This document shows, piece after piece, positions 7,724 through 14,573 of a stretch of DNA of 15,737 bases. A program made the translations under genes and the position numbers. The notes under the pieces were generated by a model. It was given only the letters and a program-made list of their open reading frames with translations, searched no databases and was not told where the DNA came from. The stretch is from JABDJL01 sp047614505 (GTDB lineage Bacteria > Pseudomonadota > Gammaproteobacteria > Xanthomonadales > SZUA-36): contig JBLHGQ010000063.1 in assembly GCA_047614505.1 (NCBI GenBank), forward strand, positions 1-15,737. The letters run 5' to 3'. Numbering within the stretch: position 1 is the first letter of the stretch; the number at the start of each line of letters is the position of its first letter.

Positions 7724-9289
7724 TCAGGATTCTTTCTGGCTCGCATCTCTTTGCTGTTGCTTATCAGAAATCAGTCGGTAAGCAATGTAGTACTTATAAA
7801 TATTGCTGACGTACTGGACAGTCTCCCTGCCAATCTCTTTGGCTGCAATGAGTTCAACATTGTTAAACCATATGTTGCGATCCAGACCGGATTCTTCGGC
7901 TTTCTTTCGCAGGCTCCTGACACGTGCCGGCCCGGCGTTATAGGCAGCGAAAGAAAAAAGTGCAGCATTAAAATCATCAAGTTCCGGATCGTCAAAATAA
8001 CGGTTGCGCACAAAGTTCAGGTACTTAATGCCAGCATGAATATTGTGCTCTGCAATCTCAATCTCCGGAATATTCACATTCTTATCAGTTGCGGTGCTGG
8101 GAAGCACCTGCATTATGCCAATAGCGCCGGCATTGCTGCGCACACTCTGGTCCAGGCGCGATTCCTGGTATCCCTGTGCGGCGATCATCAGATGATCGAA
8201 ACCATATTCACCGGAATATTGCTCAAACATGGCGATTGTTTGTTCGAATTTATCGAGGGAGTCCGGGTCAAGTGCATTTTTTGCCCACTTGGTATTCTTC
8301 AAGTAACGCTTGATCAGAATATTTCCCATCAAAGTGCCTTTGCCATTGATACGGATGAATTCGTTGATTTCAGATGTAAGTAGAGGGCTGTCTTCACGGA
8401 ATGCCCAGGCAATTTGTTGGCCCGACTTAATCGCGAGATCATCCCGTACCTGCAATGTTTCAAAAATTTCCGCCCAAAACCTGGCTTTGTAATCATCCAT
8501 CACGATAATGGGAAACAATCCAGCAGCGACCATTTCAAGTAGTTCTACATCCTCAAGTGAAGCTGGAGTATCGAGGATTTCAATCTGCTCCATACCCCGT
8601 TCACTAAAATCCAGATTCAATTCAGTCAGACTCTGTATATAGCTACTGCCCGGCTTTGCGTAGACCTGCTTGCCGGCAAGATCATCGATACTGTTGATGG
8701 TTGGCGAGGAAGGCCCGGTAATAATGACCTCGTTTACATCACGGGCAAGTGGCGCACTGAAATCGACTAATTCGTCACGTTCAGCGGTTATTGTCAAACC
8801 GGCTGCAGCGATATCGCCGTAACCTTGCCTCAGGGCATCGAGTAATTGATCGAACTGCACCGGTATCAGAACAACGTGAAATTTTACATGCCCTGTATGG
8901 AGGCGTTCATTCAGAAACTTCTCGAATAGCTTGGCGAAATCATAGGTCAAACCCTTTTCCTGAGGGCCATCTAGGAAATATCCACCCAACTGGAAGACCG
9001 TCAAAACCCTGATAACACGACGCTCAACCATGCCATCAAAATCGCCGCTCCAGGCTTGACTTAATGGCGCCAATTCTGGCGGCAAACCTTGTTCTGAACT
9101 GCTTAACAGGAATGTGCCGGGCCCCTTGTTCACGCTGATTTCAGGGCTTTGTTCGATTTCCGCTTTTGGTGCAGCCTCAGAAGGTACAGATGGGCTGGCA
9201 GCGCTTGAATTCTCAGTCGAGTCCTGACTGCACGCCATGAGCGTGACAAAAGATAGCGCGAGTATTGAAATTCTCAAGATGTATGACAC
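7724..9289 (-). CDS. mltF: MltF-type lytic murein transglycosylase with lipobox
   Basis: This 521-residue envelope enzyme should cleave the beta-1,4 bond between N-acetylmuramic acid and N-acetylglucosamine in peptidoglycan, leaving 1,6-anhydro ends. The signal sequence ends with L-M-A-C, so Cys20 is probably lipidated. A Ser/Pro/Glu-rich linker reaches about residue 60. Residues about 90-330 form a periplasmic solute-binding (SBP_bac_3) domain with GDIAAAGLTIT (158-168) and VDFSAPL (175-181). Residues about 350-510 form the SLT domain with catalytic Glu376 in GYQESRLD, GAIGIMQV (388-395) and AYNAGP (449-454). Length and order match E. coli MltF (about 518). The start is GTG at 9289; a TTG four codons later is the alternative. 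It lies 38 bases after the upstream barrel gene. Confidence 0.94.
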   Translation of the reverse strand: MSYILRISILALSFVTLMACSQDSTENSSAASPSVPSEAAPKAEIEQSPEISVNKGPGTFLLSSSEQGLPPELAPLSQAWSGDFDGMVERRVIRVLTVFQLGGYFLDGPQEKGLTYDFAKLFEKFLNERLHTGHVKFHVVLIPVQFDQLLDALRQGYGDIAAAGLTITAERDELVDFSAPLARDVNEVIITGPSSPTINSIDDLAGKQVYAKPGSSYIQSLTELNLDFSERGMEQIEILDTPASLEDVELLEMVAAGLFPIIVMDDYKARFWAEIFETLQVRDDLAIKSGQQIAWAFREDSPLLTSEINEFIRINGKGTLMGNILIKRYLKNTKWAKNALDPDSLDKFEQTIAMFEQYSGEYGFDHLMIAAQGYQESRLDQSVRSNAGAIGIMQVLPSTATDKNVNIPEIEIAEHNIHAGIKYLNFVRNRYFDDPELDDFNAALFSFAAYNAGPARVRSLRKKAEESGLDRNIWFNNVELIAAKEIGRETVQYVSNIYKYYIAYRLISDKQQQRDASQKES

Positions 9290-9327
9290 TTGGAAATAGC
9301 CTGACCCAGGGTGCGGACGGTAAGGCT

Positions 9328-10131
9328 TCAGAATCTTAGCACTGCTGACAATTCCAAACCGTTTGAGGTCATATCAAAATCGGCTTTACCTGTGGAATTG
9401 CTCACACCCACATTCAATTTTTCCCAGTTATATGCTAAACCTAATCCAAATCTTTCAGTGAACTGGTAATCAATTCTCACCCGATTATCAATAACCGTTC
9501 CATCGTAGTCATCGTAGCTCAGTTTAAAAATGGTCACCGCCGCGGAGAGATTCCATTCATCATTGAGCTCTTTTTCATAGTTCAGACCGATCAATGGGAG
9601 GGGCGCAGCAGCGTCTGTTGACTCGGTGCTTCCGAGACTGGCTTCTGAGATAGAAAAACCTGTTTTGATGTAGTAAAGCCCGCCCAGCAGATCCAGCTTT
9701 GAATCATCATTGGAAAAAAGAGAGTATCCATAACTAATCGAATGCAAGCTGTAGTCGAACCTTGATGAAAGGTTTGCATTAACCTGGTACGTGGTATCAC
9801 CTACGATAATGTTTCGGTTGATCATTCTACTGGTCGACCGATTCAATTGGAAAAAGGCATACTTCACACTGTGCTTGTCCGTAAACCGGTACCTGAAGTT
9901 GACCCGGTTAATCTGCTTGCCGGTTTCATATCCGAGATCGTTTTCAAGGTCAACACTGGTACCCAGGTTCCCGCCGGCCCCATCAACGCTGATTACCGTA
10001 TCGGTATTGGTTGAAAGTGAACCAATCTCAATCAGGAATTTTTCACCCTCTTCAACGGCGAATGAGTTGACTGAGAATGTAATACTGGCCAGCGCAGAAA
10101 ATGCCAGGGTGGAAAGTCGAATTCGGGTCAT
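9328..10131 (-). CDS. Outer-membrane beta-barrel protein, unknown function
   Basis: This 267-residue protein has a signal peptide (1-25, cleaved after NSFA) and then a repeated pattern of alternating polar and hydrophobic residues, consistent with about 8-10 transmembrane beta-strands. Examples are INRVNFRYRF, HSVKYAFFQL, YSLHSISYGYSLF, LDLLGGLYYI, WNLSAAVTIFKL, NRVRIDYQF, FGLGLAYNW and GLELSAVLRF. The C-terminal residue is Phe, a barrel-assembly signal. The loops are Asp/Ser/Thr-rich. There is no plug or OmpA-like peptidoglycan-binding domain. I cannot name the family beyond a small outer-membrane protein. A good ribosome site (AAGGA) precedes the ATG, and a TATAAT box lies about 60 bases upstream. 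It probably shares a transcript with mltF downstream. Confidence 0.88.
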   Translation of the reverse strand: MTRIRLSTLAFSALASITFSVNSFAVEEGEKFLIEIGSLSTNTDTVISVDGAGGNLGTSVDLENDLGYETGKQINRVNFRYRFTDKHSVKYAFFQLNRSTSRMINRNIIVGDTTYQVNANLSSRFDYSLHSISYGYSLFSNDDSKLDLLGGLYYIKTGFSISEASLGSTESTDAAAPLPLIGLNYEKELNDEWNLSAAVTIFKLSYDDYDGTVIDNRVRIDYQFTERFGLGLAYNWEKLNVGVSNSTGKADFDMTSNGLELSAVLRF

Positions 10132-10188
10132 ATCAATCCTTTATCTGAGAAGAGAATGGCTGGTTAGATTGAAAACAATTAGCGGCTC

Positions 10189-10217
10189 ATTATAGCTGAC
10201 GATGGTACGACCAAGAA
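10189..10217 (-). promoter_or_regulatory. Probable promoter for the barrel/mltF genes
   Basis: On the - strand a perfect TATAAT occupies 10189-10194. The -35-like box TTCTTG at 10212-10217, 17 bases away, is weak. The expected start leaves a leader of about 50 bases before the ATG at 10131. The rest of the 86-base gap (10132-10217) shows nothing else. Confidence 0.45.
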
Positions 10218-10835
10218 TCAATTTTGCTCTCCATGTACCCGGTCTAACCAACTGCTGAAAACATTTGCCCAAAACTCGAAATCCGAAGCGATTGCGTCCC
10301 AGTCGACCAGGCCATTTCCCCCCACAGATTGCTGTTCTCCCAGATCTGCTGCACGTGCCAGTTGTTCTCCCGATAAGGAGTCAAATAGCTGGCCAATCAT
10401 GGTGATATGGCCTGGCTGGGTTTTGAATTCGTAACGGCTTAAATCATGAGGCACGTCAATTTTTTCGTGAGCTGCTCTGAGATCGACAAACTCGACATGC
10501 AAACGAAGCACGTGCTCACCTGGCTCGTCGACAACCGCATACCTGCCAGAAAAGGCATTAGCCATGGTTTCACGAAATAATTCCTGCGCCTTGGCCAGAT
10601 TGGCCTCTACTTTTCCGGCGTTTTCAGCAGTGGGCGCATATGCATCCGGGTACCAGACACTAACCTGGTCAATCATCACAGAGTTATATTTGTTGAAATC
10701 GGCGTCCTGTTTTATAAACACTTCATCCAGGGTTGTGTTGTATTGATATTTGTAGACTTCAACTGTTGTACTGCAACTTAGCAAAGCAATTGCTGATAAC
10801 AGGGCAATTAAGACAGGGCCGGAGAAACTTTTCAT
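10218..10835 (-). CDS. DUF3313-like lipoprotein
   Basis: This 205-residue predicted lipoprotein has a signal peptide ending in the lipobox L-L-S-C (Cys21). The mature part has V-F-I-K-Q-D-A-D-F-N-K-Y followed by VMIDQVSVWYPDAY, a signature of DUF3313. A helix with A-Q-E-L-F-R-E-T-M follows, then the strands HVLRLHVEFVDL and HITMIGQLFDSLSGEQLARA, and a Trp-containing terminal helix. Its arrangement echoes the secreted protein at 3318-4010, which lacks a lipobox. I chose ATG 10835; an in-frame GTG at 10847 would add four residues and has no clear ribosome site, although the AGG next to 10835 is also imperfectly spaced. Function is unknown. It is likely expressed from its own promoter at 10866-10871. 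Confidence 0.87.
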   Translation of the reverse strand: MKSFSGPVLIALLSAIALLSCSTTVEVYKYQYNTTLDEVFIKQDADFNKYNSVMIDQVSVWYPDAYAPTAENAGKVEANLAKAQELFRETMANAFSGRYAVVDEPGEHVLRLHVEFVDLRAAHEKIDVPHDLSRYEFKTQPGHITMIGQLFDSLSGEQLARAADLGEQQSVGGNGLVDWDAIASDFEFWANVFSSWLDRVHGEQN

Positions 10836-10865
10836 CCTAAATTCCACGTTGCGAAATCAATGCAA

Positions 10866-10871
10866 ATTATA
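10866..10871 (-). promoter_or_regulatory. Possible -10 box for the DUF3313 lipoprotein
   Basis: A perfect TATAAT is present on the - strand at 10866-10871, about 30 bases before the ATG at 10835. No good -35 is seen at 16-18 bases. A small TGCC/GGCA palindrome lies just upstream. The rest of the 148-base gap up to 10983 holds only a bulged inverted repeat (10937-10964). Confidence 0.4.
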
Positions 10872-10983
10872 TCTGTTGTGCCCAAAAGGCATCTGGGATC
10901 GTATCTTGTAACAATAACAAAAATTTGGCCATAAGGGACTGCATGTAAGCATCATTTTACAGTCTGAAAACCTTGTGGATTGC

Positions 10984-12117
10984 CTAGTGATCGAGGTAAA
11001 GATAGTTCTCCCAACTCGACATGCGCAGCAATATCCGTCGCATAATGGCGACACTGTGAAAATGATCAGAATATACAGACACTTGCGCTCGTGAGCCGGT
11101 GGGTAAATTGAACTCGGACATATCGTCCAAAACTTCAATTTGAACCGCAACGCGGCCCATTGTTTGAAACACCTGTGCAGTACCTAGCAGGTTTCCACTA
11201 TTTTGTAGTGCCCCTTCACCCAAATTGGGTTGAACCTGCGTAATTTTGCCTTTGAATATACGGCCGGGAATACTGGGGTATACGATCTCAGCCTCGTAAC
11301 CAACTTTGAGGCGCTGAGCAGAATTCTGGCGGAAGGCCGCAATTATGGGGTTTTTTTCATCGTGTACAAAAACCATCGTTGGCCGCAATGGTAAACTGGC
11401 CGCCATCATGCCTGGTCGCAGCAACAGTTGTGATACATAGCCGCTGGTTGGAGCTCGCACGACGGTGCGCTCCAGATCGTAACGAGCTTTTTCGAGTTCA
11501 GCCTGTAATCTTGCCACATCGGGATTCTCGCCATCAATTCCGGCCTCAAAAGCAATTCGAGCGCGATCCAGATCCGCTTCGCCGCGATCGAGTGCTGCTT
11601 CATCCGAGAGATAAATCTGGCGATTATTTTCCAGTTGGACTTCACTAAATGCACCACTGGCAAAACCTCTTTCATAGCGTTGGAATACACCCTGGCTCCG
11701 ATCCCGGTTCGCTGTGAGTTCCACCACCCTTGCGCGAGCTCCGGCAACTGCTGCCTCGAGTTCTTTCACACCTTCCTTGCTGCCCGCCAAAAGTGCCTGC
11801 TTTTGGCGCACGATGGACTCATAGGGTTTGGGATCGATACGAAACAGAACCGTGCCTTTTTCGACGGTTTGGTTTGCTTCGATTTCAACTGAGGTGACAA
11901 TGCCTCCAACTGCCGGAACAATTGGTGTCGTTACGAAAAATTCGCGCGCCATATTGGTATGAGGGTGGTTGTAATTCATCAGCAGTACTAGCGTACCAAT
12001 CAGAATGACGCCACCCAGCGCAGCTGTGGGAACGCTCCACTTATTAAGTGGAATTTTAAAGACCTTAAACACAACTATGCATATCGCACCGTAGGTCATG
12101 AGCAGAAGAAGGTCCAT
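10984..12117 (-). CDS. yiaV: YiaV-like membrane-fusion (HlyD family) protein
   Basis: This 377-residue periplasmic adaptor of the HlyD/EmrA type is anchored in the inner membrane by two N-terminal hydrophobic segments (about 3-19 and 31-47). The lipoyl half-motif P-A-V-G-G-I-V-T-S-V lies at about 68-77 with the DPKPYE end at 95-100. A long helical hairpin rich in Ala/Glu/Arg follows (about 101-215), then the second lipoyl half RAPTSGYVS (221-229) and a beta-barrel domain with GYEAEIVYPSIPGRIFKGKI. Such adaptors normally serve efflux or secretion pumps, but no pump gene is visible here. The downstream-partner rule holds: the DUF3302 gene ends three bases before this start, as in the E. coli yiaV-yiaW pair, which is why I give the symbol. 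Ribosome site GGGGGAG lies inside the upstream gene's end. Confidence 0.92.
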   Translation of the reverse strand: MDLLLLMTYGAICIVVFKVFKIPLNKWSVPTAALGGVILIGTLVLLMNYNHPHTNMAREFFVTTPIVPAVGGIVTSVEIEANQTVEKGTVLFRIDPKPYESIVRQKQALLAGSKEGVKELEAAVAGARARVVELTANRDRSQGVFQRYERGFASGAFSEVQLENNRQIYLSDEAALDRGEADLDRARIAFEAGIDGENPDVARLQAELEKARYDLERTVVRAPTSGYVSQLLLRPGMMAASLPLRPTMVFVHDEKNPIIAAFRQNSAQRLKVGYEAEIVYPSIPGRIFKGKITQVQPNLGEGALQNSGNLLGTAQVFQTMGRVAVQIEVLDDMSEFNLPTGSRAQVSVYSDHFHSVAIMRRILLRMSSWENYLYLDH

Positions 12118-12120
12118 TAT

Positions 12121-12441
12121 TTACTCCCCCTGTTCCGGATTTGATCGGCTGAGACGTTCCTCGATAGCACCTAAACGCTGCTCCAGAGAACTAGTCCCGC
12201 TGTCAGAGGACATGCCCCAACCCCGGTCGTCTCGATACAACATCGCCCAGATCCACAAGAAAGGCCAAATTGCATGCAAGGTGAAAAGGCTTACCCAGCC
12301 TGCAACATGAAGCACATCTTGATGCGGGTGATTACGCTTTTTAGCGATTTCGTAAGGAATATCGTGGATTGCAATAATGCCGTAAAACAATACCAGCACC
12401 ACCAATATCAACATGCCCAAGGCGACGTATTCAAGATTCAT
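12121..12441 (-). CDS. yiaW: YiaW-like DUF3302 inner-membrane protein
   Basis: This 106-residue membrane protein resembles E. coli YiaW (DUF3302, about 107 residues). It has a first hydrophobic segment at about 6-25. The conserved cytoplasmic-looking I-H-D-I-P-Y-E-I-A-K-K-R-N-H-P-H comes next, then a second segment at about 46-69 ending IWPFLWIWA. A charged C-terminal helix (SLEQRLGAIEERL) looks like a short coiled coil. It overlaps the operon with the HlyD-type gene, with three bases between stop and next start, so the two almost certainly work together. The ribosome site GGAGGAATT directly before ATG is strong but is partly held in a small inverted repeat. The molecular role is unknown; a partner for the adaptor is the natural inference. 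Confidence 0.92.
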   Translation of the reverse strand: MNLEYVALGMLILVVLVLFYGIIAIHDIPYEIAKKRNHPHQDVLHVAGWVSLFTLHAIWPFLWIWAMLYRDDRGWGMSSDSGTSSLEQRLGAIEERLSRSNPEQGE

Positions 12442-12456
12442 AATTCCTCCGGAATT
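12442..12456 (-). promoter_or_regulatory. Inverted repeat over the yiaW-like ribosome site
   Basis: AATTCC and GGAATT (12442-12447 and 12451-12456) flank three bases; on the - strand the GGAGG ribosome site falls in the loop and 3' arm. A weak six-base stem could lower translation initiation of the yiaW-like gene. This is a reading of the sequence, and the stem is AT-rich. Confidence 0.35.
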
Positions 12457-12490
12457 CCCACTAGCCTAACATTGCTAAAGGAATACTATT

Positions 12491-13075
12491 CTATTTCGCA
12501 CTTGAATCTTCGACCGAAATACTGATGCTCGAAGTTTTGGTTATGACGACCATATCGCCAACTTCACCTTTAGTCAGATTTTCCGGATTCAGTGCCGCGA
12601 GTTCTTCTGTTGAGCCATCCGGCCACTTCAATTTGTAGGTGCCCGCTTCAAGATTGATTTCCTCAATCATCGCGGTAACGGTTTGAGAGTCAAAAGCGGT
12701 CACTCCGGGTTTACCTCCTTTTTCGGCGCTGCCTAATGCTGCAAATTCACCTTCACCGGGCTCAGCACCAAGGCTTTCAACTACATCGATGTAGAAATTC
12801 TCCATGTATTCGGCTATGACCACATCACCTGGCTTCATTTGTTCAAGATTTTGCATCTCCTCACCAGCAACAAATGCGATAAGTTCTGATGAACTGTCAC
12901 GCAAAGTCACTTCACGACTTTCATAGTCAACTGATTCGACCACTGCGCTAACTTTCATGGCTTGACTGCTGCGGAGACTGAGTTTTTCCGACGTGACGGG
13001 CTCTTCACCAGCCCATGAAGTAATACTCATCACCAGCGTGAGCGCTATCGCTCCAAAGAATTTGGAAATGGACAT
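12491..13075 (-). CDS. Secreted protein A, two similar tandem domains, unknown function
   Basis: This 194-residue exported protein is not a family I can name. The signal peptide is 1-22 (SITSWA then GEE). The mature protein contains two similar halves at about 41-98 and 132-189. Both follow the pattern V-[ST]-A-x-[VI]-E-x-[VI]-[DN]-x-E, a strand with L-[RK], an NL step, then G-D-x-V-V and a closing I-x-V strand. Each half looks like a small beta-barrel. A Gly/Glu-rich linker (about 101-128) joins them. The second gene of this type (protein B) lies on the other strand at 13843-14550, beyond the SYLF gene. ATG 13075 follows AGG with GGAG further upstream. A possible -35/-10 pair sits at 13110-13137. 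Confidence 0.88.
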   Translation of the reverse strand: MSISKFFGAIALTLVMSITSWAGEEPVTSEKLSLRSSQAMKVSAVVESVDYESREVTLRDSSSELIAFVAGEEMQNLEQMKPGDVVIAEYMENFYIDVVESLGAEPGEGEFAALGSAEKGGKPGVTAFDSQTVTAMIEEINLEAGTYKLKWPDGSTEELAALNPENLTKGEVGDMVVITKTSSISISVEDSSAK

Positions 13076-13109
13076 TGACCTGAACTCCAGAATTATTTTC
13101 GAGGCACGT

Positions 13110-13137
13110 ATTATGAAGAGACTTTCTATATAAACAA
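13110..13137 (-). promoter_or_regulatory. Possible promoter for protein A and the - strand run
   Basis: On the - strand CATAAT (13110-13115, one mismatch from the -10 consensus) is 16 bases from TTGTTT (13132-13137). The 95-base divergent gap (13076-13170) must also drive the + strand SYLF operon. A TATAAA-like box at 13129-13134 could serve that, but it has no convincing -35. Confidence 0.35.
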
Positions 13138-13170
13138 GCTCATTAGGTTCTTAGCTGATACGATTCGTTC

Positions 13171-13803
13171 ATGAACCCGACATCAAAAAAAGTATTTCTT
13201 ACCAAAAGAAGCAATATCCGCACTTTCGCTATTTTCGGCTTGTTTCTGATTTCCCTGTTATTCGCTTTTACCACTGAGGCTGCATTCGGCAGGAAAAGTG
13301 TAGAAGAAAAAAAATCAGAAACACTCGAAATGCGCGAAGAGACACTGGCCAGACTGTACAAAGAAAAGCCAACGGCGGAGGAAATGATAAGCAATGCCGT
13401 TGGATACGCTGTGTTTTCGAATACAGGTATTAACGTATTGCTGGTGTCGACCGCCAACGGGAAAGGAATTGCACATGACACGAGCTCGGGCGAAGACATA
13501 TATATGAGAATGTTCTCTGCTGGCGGAGGAATAGGTCTGGGTTTAAAAACGTTCAGCGCTGTTTTCATTTTTCACGACCGCAAAGCATTCGATCAATTCG
13601 TGGTTGAAGGGTGGAACTTTACAGGTCAGGCAGATGCAGCAGCAACTACTGACGCAGAAAGCGAAGAGCAGGCAGGGTCGGCCGAAATGACAATCGGCTT
13701 GACTGAAGGTGTAACCGTTTATCAGATGACCGACAAAGGTCTAGCACTACAGGTGACACTTCAAGGCACCAAATACTGGCAGGACTCGGATCTGAACCAG
13801 TAA
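13171..13803 (+). CDS. SYLF-domain (Ysc84-like) exported protein
   Basis: SYLF/Ysc84 domains bind lipids (and actin in yeast); bacterial members are exported and poorly characterised. The 210 residues begin with a basic leader and a hydrophobic segment at about 18-36 (a signal peptide with possible cleavage near TTEAA, or an anchor). A charged helix follows (42-62). The SYLF core is at about 58-154, with ETLARLYKEKPTAEEMISNAVGYAVF, then GKGIAH, FSAGGGIGLGLKTF, VFIFHDRKAFDQFVVEGW and NFTGQADA, all in family order. An acidic linker leads to SAEMTIGLTEGVTVYQMTDKGLALQVTLQGTKYW, typical of the domain's final part. ATG 13171 has no strong ribosome site and lies opposite the divergent protein A gene. 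It is the first gene of a probable three-gene operon, 39 bases before protein B. Confidence 0.92.
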   Translation: MNPTSKKVFLTKRSNIRTFAIFGLFLISLLFAFTTEAAFGRKSVEEKKSETLEMREETLARLYKEKPTAEEMISNAVGYAVFSNTGINVLLVSTANGKGIAHDTSSGEDIYMRMFSAGGGIGLGLKTFSAVFIFHDRKAFDQFVVEGWNFTGQADAAATTDAESEEQAGSAEMTIGLTEGVTVYQMTDKGLALQVTLQGTKYWQDSDLNQ

Positions 13804-13842
13804 TCATTTGAAAGGTGAATCACATTTTGGAGAGAGTAAATT

Positions 13843-14550
13843 ATGCGTACTAGTAAATATCTGGGCATCCTTGCCCTGTTTTTGAGTATTACGACTGCCG
13901 AAGCTGGCGAAGAATTAATGGCCAAGGCTGGTGAAGAAATAAAGGACCAGGCTAGCGAATTGATCGACCAGACTGCCGAAAAATTAATGGATCAGGGTGG
14001 CGAAGAAAAGACGGCCAAGGCTGGTGAAGAGTCATCAGACCAGCCAAAGATTTCTTTATTCTCCAGTCAGTCAGCCCAGATTTCAGCAGTAGTTGAAGCA
14101 ATCGATCACGAAACACGAGTGGTGACACTTCGTGGGGCAGAAGGTAATGCGGTTACATTTACTGCAGGTGATGAGGCTCGCAACCTGGGTCAGGTCGCGG
14201 TTGGTGATATCGTCAATGCCGAAGTGGTTCAAAGCATGCAGATTGATGTGATGACCAATGATGGAATGGAGCCCATGGCCGCAGAATTGGCTGCGCTTGG
14301 CCGCACTGCGTTGGGTGACATGCCTGGTGGTGTAGTGGTTGATACACAGGTTGTGACTGCCACGGTCGAAGAAATCAATTTGGAAGCTAATACCTTCAAG
14401 TTAAAAGGCCCGGATGGCGAAGTGAATGAATTCGTTGCCAGAAACCCTGAAAACCTGAAGAAAGCATCTGTCGGTGATCTCGTGGTCATAACGTTGACCG
14501 AGGCAATGGCGCTTTCAGTCGAAACCGCCATTACTTCAGAAGCAAAGTAA
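13843..14550 (+). CDS. Secreted protein B, paralogue of protein A, unknown function
   Basis: This 235-residue exported protein matches protein A (12491-13075, opposite strand) along its whole mature core. The signal peptide is 1-21 (TTAEA then GEE). An extra N-terminal stretch, about 22-68, is Glu/Lys/Gln/Ala-rich with repeated A-K-A-G-E-E and L-[IM]-D-Q steps, probably helical, and is absent from A. Two similar domains follow at about 79-136 (SAVVEAID, VTLRG, VGDIV) and 170-227 (TATVEEINLE, FKLKGPDG, VGDLVVI). The N-P-E-N-L-K-K step in the second half is nearly identical in A. The ribosome site is GGAGAGAG (13829-13836). It lies 39 bases after the SYLF gene and 23 before the HAD gene. Function unknown; a periplasmic role is inferred. 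Confidence 0.88.
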   Translation: MRTSKYLGILALFLSITTAEAGEELMAKAGEEIKDQASELIDQTAEKLMDQGGEEKTAKAGEESSDQPKISLFSSQSAQISAVVEAIDHETRVVTLRGAEGNAVTFTAGDEARNLGQVAVGDIVNAEVVQSMQIDVMTNDGMEPMAAELAALGRTALGDMPGGVVVDTQVVTATVEEINLEANTFKLKGPDGEVNEFVARNPENLKKASVGDLVVITLTEAMALSVETAITSEAK

Positions 14551-14573
14551 CTTTGTTTAGAGAGGGCTATACA

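Noticed and set aside
7713..7741. Inverted repeat AGCCAGA/TCTGGCT at the mltF stop
   Set aside because: The loop is 15 bases and no T-run follows on either strand, so it is not a convincing terminator.
7709..8383. Long + strand open frame opposite mltF (224 codons)
   Set aside because: It lies antisense to the well-supported mltF gene, has no recognisable motif or clear signal, and looks like a shadow of the real coding frame.
10937..10964. Bulged inverted repeat after the yiaV-like gene
   Set aside because: The stem is short and broken by a four-base bulge, and no T-run follows, so a terminator is not supported.
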